A DNA stretch of 64,000 nucleotides from Microbacterium lushaniae. GTDB lineage: Bacteria > Actinomycetota > Actinomycetes > Actinomycetales > Microbacteriaceae. The notes beneath the pieces were generated by a model. That model was not told the origin of the DNA. It saw only the letters and a list, made by a program, of their open reading frames with translations, and made no database searches. The position numbers and the translations under genes were made by a program. Positions within the stretch are counted from its first letter, which is position 1; each line of letters begins with the position of its first letter. Positions 18,195 to 26,190 of this stretch are shown piece after piece. The stretch lies in contig NZ_CP044232.1 of assembly GCF_008727775.1 (NCBI RefSeq), positions 620,001-684,000 of the forward strand, given 5' to 3'.

Positions 18195-19093
18195 CCGCTC
18201 CGATGCCCGAGATCGAGCTGCTGGCTCCGATCGTCGACCCCGCCGGCGACGACGGGAAGCGGGCCAGCCGCCAGACGTGGCGCGCCTTCCGGCGCCAGCC
18301 GCTCGGGATGATCTCGCTGGTCATCCTCCTGCTGCTGGTCGTCATCGCCGTCGCCGCGCCGCTGCTGGCGCCCTACCCGGCCAGCTACGGCACCGATGTG
18401 CTCAAGCCGCCCAGCGCCGCGCACTGGTTCGGCACCGACGCGCTGGGCCGCGACGTGTACGCCGAGGTGATCTGGGGCACGCAGCAGTCCGTGCTCGTCG
18501 CCGTCGCCGCATCCGCCATCGCCATCGTCTTCGGAACGCTCATCGCCGTCGTCGGCGCATACTGGCGCCGCATCGACTCGGTCGTCAGTGTGCTGGTCGA
18601 CCTGACGCTGTCGCTGCCCGTGCTGCCGCTGATGATCCTCGTCGCCGCCCTCGTCGGCCCCTCCACCTCGACCCTCATCCTCGTCGTCGCGGCGTTCTCG
18701 TGGCCCGAGGTGACGCGCCTCGTCCGCTCCCAGGCGCTGGCCGTCGTGCAGCTGCCCTACATCGACGCCGCCCGGCTGATGACCCGCAACTCCGCGTGGA
18801 TCCTCGGCCGCCACGTGCTGCCGGCCGTGACGCCCGTGGTCGTCGTGTCGGTCGTGGTCACCGCATCCCGCGCCGTGCTCTCGGCGGCGGGCCTGTCGTT
18901 CCTCGGCCTCGGCGACCCGACCACGTGGTCGTGGGGGCGCGTCCTGTACGAGGCGCAGCAGTCGGGCGCGATGGTCAACGCGTGGTGGCTGACGCTGTTC
19001 CCCTCGCTCGCGATCCTCGCCCTCGTCCTGTCCGCCACACTGCTGTCCATCGCCTACAACGACGCACGAAACCCCCGGAGCAATGAACGCTGA
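18191..19093 (+). CDS. Peptide ABC transporter permease, DppC type
   Basis: A 300-residue partner permease. After a 30-residue polar N-terminus come QTWRAFRRQPLGMISLV and HWFGTDALGRDVYAEVIWG, the hallmark of DppC/OppC proteins. The coupling loop LPYIDAARLMTRNSAWIL is present, with about six helices in all. The start at ATG 18191 overlaps the preceding stop (ATGA). It completes the membrane channel energised by the divergent double ATPase. Confidence 0.93.
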   Translation: MTAPMPEIELLAPIVDPAGDDGKRASRQTWRAFRRQPLGMISLVILLLLVVIAVAAPLLAPYPASYGTDVLKPPSAAHWFGTDALGRDVYAEVIWGTQQSVLVAVAASAIAIVFGTLIAVVGAYWRRIDSVVSVLVDLTLSLPVLPLMILVAALVGPSTSTLILVVAAFSWPEVTRLVRSQALAVVQLPYIDAARLMTRNSAWILGRHVLPAVTPVVVVSVVVTASRAVLSAAGLSFLGLGDPTTWSWGRVLYEAQQSGAMVNAWWLTLFPSLAILALVLSATLLSIAYNDARNPRSNER

Positions 19094-20276
19094 CTCCCTG
19101 ACCGCATTCAGCCAGAGGCTCGCGCCCGAGGTGTACGACCGCATCCAGGAGCGCGTGCGCGCACACCTGGATGCGGCGGGCCTGCCCGCGATCCTCACCG
19201 ACGATCCCGAGGACGTCTCCTATCTGACGGGCTTCTTCCACCACCCCGGTGAGCGCCCCGTCGCGGTCTACCTGGACGCATCCCGCGCCGTACTGCTCCT
19301 GCCCGCCCTCGAGCGTCAGCACGCCGAGGAGCAGCACGCGCACGCCGAGATCGTCGACTTCGCCGAGTACCCCGGCGTGGAGAACCCGTTCGCACCTCTC
19401 GTGCGGGCCATCGGCACGGCGCCCGAGCGCATCGGCATCACGACCCTCATGACGCAGCACCGCCTTGCGATGCTCACCCGCGCCCTCCTGCACGGCGTGT
19501 TCGAGCCGACCGAGCTGATCACGCGTGCGCGCTACATCAAGTTCCCCGAGGAGGTCGCGCTGCACCGCGAGGCCGCGCGCATCACCGACCTCATGCTGGC
19601 GGCGGGCGTCGCGCTCGTCCGCGACGCCGTCGCATCCGGCGGGGAGCTGCCCACCGAGGCCGAACTCGCCGCGCACGTCGGGCGCGACGGTCTCGGGCGC
19701 ATGTACCGCGAGCACACCGACGTCGTCGTGATCTCCTTCATGGCCGGCGGCCTCGTCTACTCAGGGGCGAACTCCGCCATCCCGCACGGACTGCCCTCCT
19801 CGTACCGGCTCCGCCGCGGTGACACCTTCCAGCTGTCGCTCGGTGCCGCCGTCGGCGGCCGGTTCGTGGAGGGGGAGCGCACGTTCGTCCTCGGCGAGCC
19901 CACCGCAGAGCAGCGGCGCTACCACGACGCCGTCCGGCTCGCGCAGGCGACCGGAACAACGGCGATCGCACCCGGCGTGCGCTGCGCCGACAGCAACAAG
20001 GCGTGCCTGGACGTGATCCGCGACGCCGGCCTGGGGCACTACCTCCGCCACCGCCAGGGTCACGGCATCGGCCTCGGCATGCACGAGCCGCCGTGGCTGG
20101 AGGACGGCGACCCGACGCCGCTTCAGGCCGGGATGATCGTCTCCAACGAGCCCGGGATCTACATCGCGGGGCACGCGGGCTACCGCATCTCCGACAGCAT
20201 GCTCGTCACCGACCGCGGCGCCGAGCCCCTCACCTCCTTCCCGCGGTCGCTCGACGACTGCGTCATCCCCGTCTGA
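19083..20276 (+). CDS. M24-fold (aminopeptidase P/creatinase-like) enzyme with altered metal site
   Basis: A 397-residue pita-bread-fold protein with an N-terminal creatinase-type domain (to about 165) and a C-terminal M24 domain. The conserved HRQGHGIGLGMHEPP and SNEPGIY are present. However, three of the five usual metal ligands differ: the first Asp (normally VDxGA) is Ser in LSLGAAV, the second Asp is replaced in FVEGERTF, and the last Glu (RIEDxxLV) is Ser in RISDSMLV. It may therefore act without the two-metal centre, as creatinase does, rather than as a true Xaa-Pro peptidase. The gene overlaps the permease gene by 11 bp. Its operon context favours breakdown of an imported peptide or amide. 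Confidence 0.75.
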   Translation: MNADSLTAFSQRLAPEVYDRIQERVRAHLDAAGLPAILTDDPEDVSYLTGFFHHPGERPVAVYLDASRAVLLLPALERQHAEEQHAHAEIVDFAEYPGVENPFAPLVRAIGTAPERIGITTLMTQHRLAMLTRALLHGVFEPTELITRARYIKFPEEVALHREAARITDLMLAAGVALVRDAVASGGELPTEAELAAHVGRDGLGRMYREHTDVVVISFMAGGLVYSGANSAIPHGLPSSYRLRRGDTFQLSLGAAVGGRFVEGERTFVLGEPTAEQRRYHDAVRLAQATGTTAIAPGVRCADSNKACLDVIRDAGLGHYLRHRQGHGIGLGMHEPPWLEDGDPTPLQAGMIVSNEPGIYIAGHAGYRISDSMLVTDRGAEPLTSFPRSLDDCVIPV

Positions 20277-20294
20277 ACTCGAAAGGAACCCTTC

Positions 20295-21200
20295 ATGGCC
20301 GAAGAGACCGTGTCCCCCGAATTCGCCCGCCCGACCACCACCGCCCAGCAGGTGCGCATCAACGGCAACGAGCTCGCCGTCGAGGTGCTCGGACCCGAAG
20401 GGGCGCCGGTCATCATCACCCACCACGGCGCGCCGGGGCTGGGTTCCCGGGCCGAACCGCGGGCGAGCTTCGGCCGGCTCGCCGACGAGTACCGCGTCGT
20501 CGTCTTCGACGCACGCGGCAGCGGCGAGAGCGAAGGGTCGGGGACCTTCAGCCACGAGCAGTGGGCGGCCGACATCGACGGCCTGCGCGAATGGATCGGC
20601 GCGGAGAAGATCATCATGGCGGGCGGCTCGTACGGGGGCTTCATGGCGATGGAGTACGCCATCCGCTACCCCGACCGGGTGGCCGCGCTCGTGCTGCGCG
20701 ACACCGCACCCGACAACTCCCACGCCGCCCTCGCGCGCGAGAATGCGCTGGCGAGCGACCGCGTGACGATCGACATGGAGAAGTTCGACCGTATCGACGA
20801 GGGCCGCGTCCGTGACGACGAGGACCTCATGGACTGCTGGCGCGAGATCCTCCCGCTGTACGACTTCCACTACGACCCCGAGGCCACCGAGCGCAAGGTG
20901 CAGGCCACGCCGTACCGGTACGAGGCCCACAACTACGCCTTCTCCGTCAACCTGCCCGACTACGACCTCAAGCCGCAGCTGCCGTCGGTTTCTGTGCCGA
21001 CGCTCGTGACCGTGGGCCGCACGGACTGGATCACGCCGGTATCGTGCAGTGAGAGCATTGTGGAGCTCATCCCCGGCGCCCGTCTGGCGATCTTCGAGGA
21101 ATCGGGGCACTCTCCTCAGATCGAGCAGGCGGAGGAATGGACGGCAACAGTGCGCGATTTCCTGCGCGAGGTGTTCCCCACGACGGTCTCTCCCCGTTGA
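20295..21200 (+). CDS. Alpha/beta hydrolase, proline iminopeptidase-like
   Basis: A 301-residue serine hydrolase of the alpha/beta fold. The oxyanion region is THHGAPGLG, the nucleophile elbow GGSYGGFMAM (Ser near residue 117) and the likely catalytic His is in ESGHSPQIEQ near the C-terminus. The DARGSGESEG stretch is also typical. Proline iminopeptidases usually show GGSWG at the elbow; here it is GGSYG. Together with the M19 and M24 genes in the operon this suggests removal of N-terminal Pro from peptides, but other esterase or amidase activity cannot be excluded. A GAAAGGA ribosome site precedes the ATG. Confidence 0.75.
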   Translation: MAEETVSPEFARPTTTAQQVRINGNELAVEVLGPEGAPVIITHHGAPGLGSRAEPRASFGRLADEYRVVVFDARGSGESEGSGTFSHEQWAADIDGLREWIGAEKIIMAGGSYGGFMAMEYAIRYPDRVAALVLRDTAPDNSHAALARENALASDRVTIDMEKFDRIDEGRVRDDEDLMDCWREILPLYDFHYDPEATERKVQATPYRYEAHNYAFSVNLPDYDLKPQLPSVSVPTLVTVGRTDWITPVSCSESIVELIPGARLAIFEESGHSPQIEQAEEWTATVRDFLREVFPTTVSPR

Positions 21201-22231
21201 TGGGGTCGGGCGCACTCGACCAGCTCTCCGATCTCGACAAGCGCATCGTCGTCGCGCTCCAGCACGACGGCCGCGCCAGCTGGCGGGCGATCGCCGACCG
21301 CATCGGCGCATCCGTCTCGACTGTGTCGCGCCGCGGCCCGCAGCTTCTGGCCGACGGGCTGCTGCGCGTCGTGGCGGTGCCGGCGCTCGGGGCCGACGGT
21401 GCGCACTCGCAGTTCCTCGTGCGCATCAACTGTCAGCCCGGCACGCACATGGAGGTGGCCGAAGAGCTCGTCCGAAACCCCTTCGTGCGGTTCTGCACGA
21501 TCGTGACGGGCAGCTACGACATCATCGCCGAACTCGTCGTGCGGGGCGCGGCGACCCGCTATCCGCAGGTGATCGTCGACCTGCAGCCCATCGCGGGCGT
21601 GCAGCGCTGGCGCAGCGACCTCATCATGCACGTCTACAAGGTCAGCTACGACTGGGGCCGCCAGCTGTTCGGCGGGCTGCTGGAGATCCCGCCCACCGAG
21701 GGGGACGGCGAGGAGCTCCCCGCGGAGGGATGCACGCCCGAGCACCTCGACGACGTGGACCGGGAGATCCTCGCGATCCTCCGCGAAGACGGGCGGGAGT
21801 CGTTCCAGAGCGTGGGGGAGAAGCTCGGCCTGAACGAATCCAGCGTGCGCCGCCGGTTCGATCGCCTCCGCTCGAACCGGTGCGTGGACATCCTGACCCT
21901 CGTGCCGTCGGCGGCGCTGGGCATGGAGTCCGAGACGTTCCTCACCGTGACCGTCGAGCCCTCGCGCATGGATGCGGTGGCCCGGGAGCTGGCGAAGTAC
22001 CCCTTCGTCCGGTACCTCGCTGCGCTGCTGGACGAGAACGCCCTGCTGTGCGAGGTCATCACGACGTCGGTGGACGAGCTGTACGGGTTCGTCACCGACT
22101 CGCTCGCGCACCTGGACGGCGTGCAGGGGTGGACGGCCAACATGGAGCTGCTCTTCCTCAAGCGCGGCTTCGTCGAGACCCCCTGGTGGCGCACGCAGAT
22201 CGAGCAGTCCCGGACGACGCTGTCGTCCTGA
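21200..22231 (+). CDS. Double AsnC/Lrp-type transcriptional regulator
   Basis: A 343-residue protein consisting of two Lrp/AsnC units. Each has a winged helix: LSDLDKRIVVALQHDGRASW near the start, and LDDVDREILAILREDGRESF at about 185. Each is followed by a ligand-binding RAM-like domain (RINCQPGTHMEVAEELV; TVTVEPSRMDAVARELA). I use ATG 21200, which overlaps the hydrolase stop (TGATG), rather than the earlier ATG at 21137 inside that gene. Such regulators respond to amino acids. This one probably controls the peptide operon it ends and possibly the divergent ATPase gene. Confidence 0.85.
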   Translation: MGSGALDQLSDLDKRIVVALQHDGRASWRAIADRIGASVSTVSRRGPQLLADGLLRVVAVPALGADGAHSQFLVRINCQPGTHMEVAEELVRNPFVRFCTIVTGSYDIIAELVVRGAATRYPQVIVDLQPIAGVQRWRSDLIMHVYKVSYDWGRQLFGGLLEIPPTEGDGEELPAEGCTPEHLDDVDREILAILREDGRESFQSVGEKLGLNESSVRRRFDRLRSNRCVDILTLVPSAALGMESETFLTVTVEPSRMDAVARELAKYPFVRYLAALLDENALLCEVITTSVDELYGFVTDSLAHLDGVQGWTANMELLFLKRGFVETPWWRTQIEQSRTTLSS

Positions 22232-22242
22232 GCGAGCCCAGC

Positions 22243-23307
22243 TCAGAGGCTGAGGGGGAGGGTGAGGGTGACCGTCGTGCCGGCGTCGAGGGCGGAGGTC
22301 AAGTCGACGCGACCGCCCAGGCGCTCGACGATCTCACGGACGCTCGCCAGGCCCAGGCCCGAACCGCCGTCGTCGGCGTCGGCGAGGCGCCCCCGCTGGA
22401 ACGGCGAGAAGATGCTCGCCACATCCTCCGGCGCGATCCCCCGGCCGGTGTCGGTCACCGCGATCTCCGCCTCGCCGTCGTGCTCGGAGATCGTGACGCC
22501 GATGTCGTCGGAGCTGTACTTCGCCGCGTTGTCGATCACGTTCGCCACCGCCCGTCGCAGCATCGCCGCGTGCGTCATGACGCGAAGCCGCCGGTCGCCG
22601 GCGATGCGCAGGCGGTGGAACTCCCCGTCCGACAGCACGAGCGCCGAGGCCTCGCGCACGAGCGTGCCCAGCGCGACGCTCTCGCACTCGGCGGCGGGCG
22701 TGCCCGAGACGTGTCCGGTCAGCTCCGACATCATCGACACGAGGTGGTCGCTCACCGTGGAGATGCGCTCGATGAGCGCGTGATGCTCCGGCGCGGCCTC
22801 TTCCAGCAGGTCGATGTAGCCGCGCAGCGCCGTGACCGGGGAGAGGTGGTCGTGCGCGAAGGCGCGCAGGAAAGCCTCCCGCTCGTCCTCCGCGCGCTTC
22901 TCAGCGGTGAGGTCGCGGGTGAGCGTGACGTACCCGGTGAGGGTGGAGTCCTCGGCGCGCAGCGCCGTGATCACCTCACGCGCCCAGAACAGCGACCCGT
23001 CCGCGCGCACGCGCCAGCCCGTGTCCTCGGCCGACCCCACTCGCGCCGCGCGCTCGAGCAGCTGCGCCGGCAGGTGCCGCTCCCGCTCCTGCGGGCGGTA
23101 GAACCGCGCAAAGGCGGATCCGATGATCTCCCGCGCGGTGTACCCCTTAATACGCTCGGCGCCCGGGTTCCACGAACGCACGCGGCCCGCAGCATCCAGG
23201 CGGACGATCGCGATCGACGTGACCTGCGACGCCCAATCGCCGATGTGCGCCGGTGTCGGCGGCGCCGGATGCCTGCACCGGGCGCGCTCGGTTACCGCTC
23301 TTCTCAT
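22243..23307 (-). CDS. PAS-domain sensor histidine kinase
   Basis: A 354-residue kinase without membrane helices. A PAS domain (about residues 25-135) contains RVRSWNPGAERIKGYTAREI and the PAC part YVTLTRDLTAEKRAE. The dimerisation/phosphoacceptor helix has FAHDHLSPVTALRG with the His. The ATPase domain has NVIDNAAKYSSDD (N box), VTDTGRGIA (G1) and GSGLGLASV (G2). I place the start at the ATG 23305-23307, preceded by GGGGG(C); upstream codons are unconserved-looking. No response regulator lies next to it, so it is an orphan here. An inverted TGTCCCCCA/TGGGGGACA element lies about 75-95 bp upstream. Confidence 0.85.
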   Translation of the reverse strand: MRRAVTERARCRHPAPPTPAHIGDWASQVTSIAIVRLDAAGRVRSWNPGAERIKGYTAREIIGSAFARFYRPQERERHLPAQLLERAARVGSAEDTGWRVRADGSLFWAREVITALRAEDSTLTGYVTLTRDLTAEKRAEDEREAFLRAFAHDHLSPVTALRGYIDLLEEAAPEHHALIERISTVSDHLVSMMSELTGHVSGTPAAECESVALGTLVREASALVLSDGEFHRLRIAGDRRLRVMTHAAMLRRAVANVIDNAAKYSSDDIGVTISEHDGEAEIAVTDTGRGIAPEDVASIFSPFQRGRLADADDGGSGLGLASVREIVERLGGRVDLTSALDAGTTVTLTLPLSL

Positions 23308-23379
23308 CTCAGCCCCCGAAGATGATCGGCGCACTCCACGGGTGTGGTGCGCGCCGTCGCGGTCTACACGATAGCGATC

Positions 23380-23402
23380 TGTCCCCCATCTGGGGGACAA
23401 AC
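23380..23402. promoter_or_regulatory. Inverted repeat TGTCCCCCA-TC-TGGGGGACA
   Basis: Perfect 9-bp arms (23380-23388 and 23391-23399) separated by two bases. The right arm extends to TGGGGGACAAAC, identical to 12 bases at 6144-6155 upstream of the EPS priming transferase. It lies in the 300-bp gap between the divergent histidine kinase and rplM genes, on the kinase side. Confidence 0.5.
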
Positions 23403-23429
23403 GGGAGAGTTTCGAAACCCGGGGCGGGT

Positions 23430-23467
23430 GGATGCTGTTTGGCCGCAGCATCCGGATGCCGTAAGCT
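23430..23467 (+). promoter_or_regulatory. Candidate rplM-rpsI promoter overlapped by a hairpin
   Basis: TTGGCC (23439-23444) and TAAGCT (23462-23467) are spaced 17 bp and would give a leader of about 135 nt before rplM. The -35 element lies inside a perfect 8-bp stem, GGATGCTG (23430-23437) and CAGCATCC (23446-23453), which could be an operator. Spacing is good but both hexamers are imperfect. Confidence 0.4.
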
Positions 23468-23607
23468 ACCTCTTTGGTGCATGCCCCCTGCTGGCGTGCC
23501 ACTGCGAACGTGAGCCCTCCACTGGTGTCTTCGCCGGCCCTCGGCCGGAAAAGCCCCCGGAGCGGGATTCACGAACACCTCCGTTCGAATCAGAAAGCAG
23601 CACTACT

Positions 23608-24054
23608 GTGACGCGCACTTATACCCCCAAAGCTGGCGAAGCTCAGCGCGAGTGGCTCGTGATCGACGCGACCGACGTCGTCCTCGGCCGCCTCGCCTCT
23701 CACGCCGCCGTCCTGCTCCGCGGCAAGCACAAGGCGACCTTCGCCAACCACATGGACGCCGGTGACTTCGTCATCGTCATCAACGCCGACAAGGTCGCGC
23801 TGACGGGCCAGAAGCTCCAGAAGAAGAAGGCCTACCGCCACTCGGGTTACCCGGGCGGCCTCAAGTCGGTCACCTACGAAGAGCTTCTCGCGAAGAACCC
23901 TGAGCGCGCCATTGAGAAGGCCGTCCGCGGCATGCTCCCCAAGAACAGCCTCGGTGCGCAGCAGCTCTCCAAGCTCAAGGTCTACCGCGGCGCCGAGCAC
24001 CCTCACAGTGCTCAGCAGCCCAAGACGTACACCTTCGACCAGGTCGCCCAGTAA
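23608..24054 (+). CDS. rplM: 50S ribosomal protein L13
   Basis: A 148-residue ribosomal protein, full length for the family. It starts at GTG 23608 ([20 protein letters not shown]). Conserved L13 stretches include [34 protein letters not shown] and [21 protein letters not shown]13 binds 23S rRNA early in large-subunit assembly. It is followed 20 bp later by rpsI, the usual bacterial pair, probably one transcript. Confidence 0.98.
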   Translation: MTRTYTPKAGEAQREWLVIDATDVVLGRLASHAAVLLRGKHKATFANHMDAGDFVIVINADKVALTGQKLQKKKAYRHSGYPGGLKSVTYEELLAKNPERAIEKAVRGMLPKNSLGAQQLSKLKVYRGAEHPHSAQQPKTYTFDQVAQ

Positions 24055-24074
24055 GCGCCGATTAAGGATCACTC

Positions 24075-24539
24075 GTGTCGAACATCGAGAACTACTCCAC
24101 TGAGACGCCGGCCGACCAGACCGCCGTCGCCGCCGAGCGCCCCGTCCTCACCGTCCCCGGCGCAGCCGTGGGCCGCCGCAAGCAGGCCATCGCCCGCGTG
24201 CGCCTGGTTCCGGGCACCGGCGTCATCACCATCAACGGCCGTGAGTTCGAGGACTACTTCCCGAACAAGCTCCACCAGCAGCTGATCACCGACCCGTTCA
24301 CGGTGCTCAACCTCACCGGCGCCTACGACGTCATCGCCCGCATCTCCGGCGGCGGCGACTCCGGCCAGGCCGGCGCCCTGCGCCTGGGCATCGCCCGCGC
24401 GCTGAACCAGATCGACGCCGAGAACAACCGCCCGGCCCTGAAGAAGGCCGGCTTCCTCTCTCGTGACGCGCGCGTCATCGAGCGCAAGAAGGCCGGTCTC
24501 AAGAAGGCCCGCAAGGCGCCTCAGTACTCCAAGCGCTGA
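24075..24539 (+). CDS. rpsI: 30S ribosomal protein S9
   Basis: A 154-residue protein with the actinobacterial N-terminal extension of about 30 residues before [19 protein letters not shown]. Later motifs are [19 protein letters not shown] and the basic C-terminal tail [12 protein letters not shown], whose last residues contact P-site tRNA. It starts at GTG 24075 and lies 14 bp before glmM. Confidence 0.98.
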   Translation: MSNIENYSTETPADQTAVAAERPVLTVPGAAVGRRKQAIARVRLVPGTGVITINGREFEDYFPNKLHQQLITDPFTVLNLTGAYDVIARISGGGDSGQAGALRLGIARALNQIDAENNRPALKKAGFLSRDARVIERKKAGLKKARKAPQYSKR

Positions 24540-24553
24540 GTTCGGAACCTTCC

Positions 24554-25912
24554 ATGCCGCTGTTCGGCACGGACGGGGTGCGGGGGCTGGCCAACGGCCC
24601 CCTCACCGCCGACCTCGCGTTGCACCTGGCCCAGGCGACCGCCGTCGTCCTGGGCCAGGGCCGTACCGCCACGGCGCGTCGCGCCGCGGGCAAGCGGCCC
24701 ACCGCTGTCGTCGCCCGCGACCCGCGCGTGTCGGGGGAGTTCCTCTCCGCCGCGGTCTCCGCGGGGCTCGCCTCATCCGGTGTCGACGTGCTGGACGCCG
24801 GGGTGCTGCCCACCCCCGCGGCCGCGTTCCTCATCGGTGACATCGACGCCGACTTCGGCGTCATGGTCTCGGCCTCGCACAACCCCGCACCCGACAACGG
24901 CATCAAGATCTTCGCGCGCGGCGGTGTCAAGCTCCCCGACGTGGTCGAGCAGCGCATCGAAGCCGCCCTCGACGGCGACATGCTCCAGCCCACGGGCGCC
25001 GGGGTCGGCCGCATCCGCCGGTTCGCCGACGCGGAAGACCGTTACGTCGTGCACCTGCTCGGGTCGCTGCCGCACCGCCTCGACGGCCTCCACGTCGTGC
25101 TCGACTGCGCCCACGGCGCCGCCGCCGGCGTCTCGCCCGAGACGTTCCGCGACGCCGGTGCCCGCGTCACCGTCATCGGCGCCGACCCGGACGGCCTCAA
25201 CATCAACGACGGCGTCGGCTCGACGCACCTCGACCAGCTCGCGCGCAAAGTCCGCGAGGTCGGCGCCGACGTCGGCATCGCCCACGACGGCGACGCAGAC
25301 CGGTGCCTGGCGGTGGATGCAGCCGGCCGCATCGTCGACGGCGACCAGATCATGGCGATCCTCGCCGTGGCGATGAAAGACCGCGGGCGACTCGTGGACG
25401 ACACCCTCGTCGCGACGGTCATGAGCAATCTCGGGCTGCACCGGGCGATGGCCGAGAACGGCATCCGGGTCGTGCAGACCGCCGTCGGCGACCGCTACGT
25501 GCTCGAGGCGATGAACAAGAACGGCTACTCCCTCGGCGGGGAGCAGTCGGGCCACGTCATCATGAGCGACTTCGCCACCACCGGCGACGGACTGCTCACG
25601 GGCCTGCACCTGGTCGCCGAGATGGCGCGCCAGGGCAAGTCGCTGGCCGAGCTCGCGTCGGTCATGACCGTGTTCCCGCAGGTGCTGCTGAACGTCCGCG
25701 ACGTCGACCGCACCCGCGTCGCCTCCGACGAGGTGCTGCAGGCGGAGGTCGAGGCCGTGCAGGCCGAACTCGGCGACACCGGACGCGTGCTGCTGCGCGC
25801 ATCCGGCACCGAAGCCCTCGTGCGGGTCATGGTCGAGGCCGCCGACGCGGCATCCGCCCAGTCGTACGCCGACCGCATCGCCGCCGTCGTCCGCGAGCGC
25901 CTCGCCGCGTAG
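24554..25912 (+). CDS. glmM: Phosphoglucosamine mutase
   Basis: A 452-residue enzyme converting glucosamine-6-phosphate to glucosamine-1-phosphate for UDP-GlcNAc and peptidoglycan synthesis. It begins [14 protein letters not shown]. The phosphoserine loop [16 protein letters not shown] puts the active Ser at about residue 108. The metal loop is [11 protein letters not shown], the sugar loop GGEQSGHVI and the phosphate-binding loop [12 protein letters not shown]. Length and order are standard, and linkage to rplM-rpsI is common in actinobacteria. Confidence 0.97.
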   Translation: MPLFGTDGVRGLANGPLTADLALHLAQATAVVLGQGRTATARRAAGKRPTAVVARDPRVSGEFLSAAVSAGLASSGVDVLDAGVLPTPAAAFLIGDIDADFGVMVSASHNPAPDNGIKIFARGGVKLPDVVEQRIEAALDGDMLQPTGAGVGRIRRFADAEDRYVVHLLGSLPHRLDGLHVVLDCAHGAAAGVSPETFRDAGARVTVIGADPDGLNINDGVGSTHLDQLARKVREVGADVGIAHDGDADRCLAVDAAGRIVDGDQIMAILAVAMKDRGRLVDDTLVATVMSNLGLHRAMAENGIRVVQTAVGDRYVLEAMNKNGYSLGGEQSGHVIMSDFATTGDGLLTGLHLVAEMARQGKSLAELASVMTVFPQVLLNVRDVDRTRVASDEVLQAEVEAVQAELGDTGRVLLRASGTEALVRVMVEAADAASAQSYADRIAAVVRERLAA

Positions 25913-25949
25913 CCCGCCCGCGCCTGCCGGGGCCGCCTCGCGGCGCCCG

Positions 25950-26028
25950 GGCCGCGAAAGTGCACGAGCCCGGCGAGAGTGCACCGAATCCCGTGCACTC
26001 TCGCCGGGATGATGCACTCTCGGCGAAG
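25950..26028. repeat. 79-bp dispersed repeat, copy 1
   Basis: Identical base for base to 33423-33501 and in the same orientation. Its core is an inverted repeat with perfect 16-bp arms, CCCGGCGAGAGTGCAC (25969-25984) and its complement (25993-26008), around an 8-bp loop. Partial copies of the same arm flank it (GTGCACGAG to the left, TGCACTCTCGGCGA to the right). It lies between glmM and the aldehyde dehydrogenase gene. It has no coding capacity of its own; a REP-like element or terminator is plausible. Confidence 0.9.
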
Positions 26029-26190
26029 GGGAGAGGCGTGCGGGGGAGCGGGGCAGGGGCGGAGGCGTTCACCCCCGGTCATTCATCGCGCGCTGTTCGT
26101 CAAGTGGACAGCTTCTGCCTGGCGGAGACTGGCAGACATCGGCGGTGCGCTGAGGGTGCCGCCTCGATCCACCCACCGAAGGAGACGATG

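Noticed and set aside
23582..23592. GTTCGAATC, resembling a tRNA T-loop, before rplM
   Set aside because: No acceptor, D-arm or anticodon stem can be folded around it.
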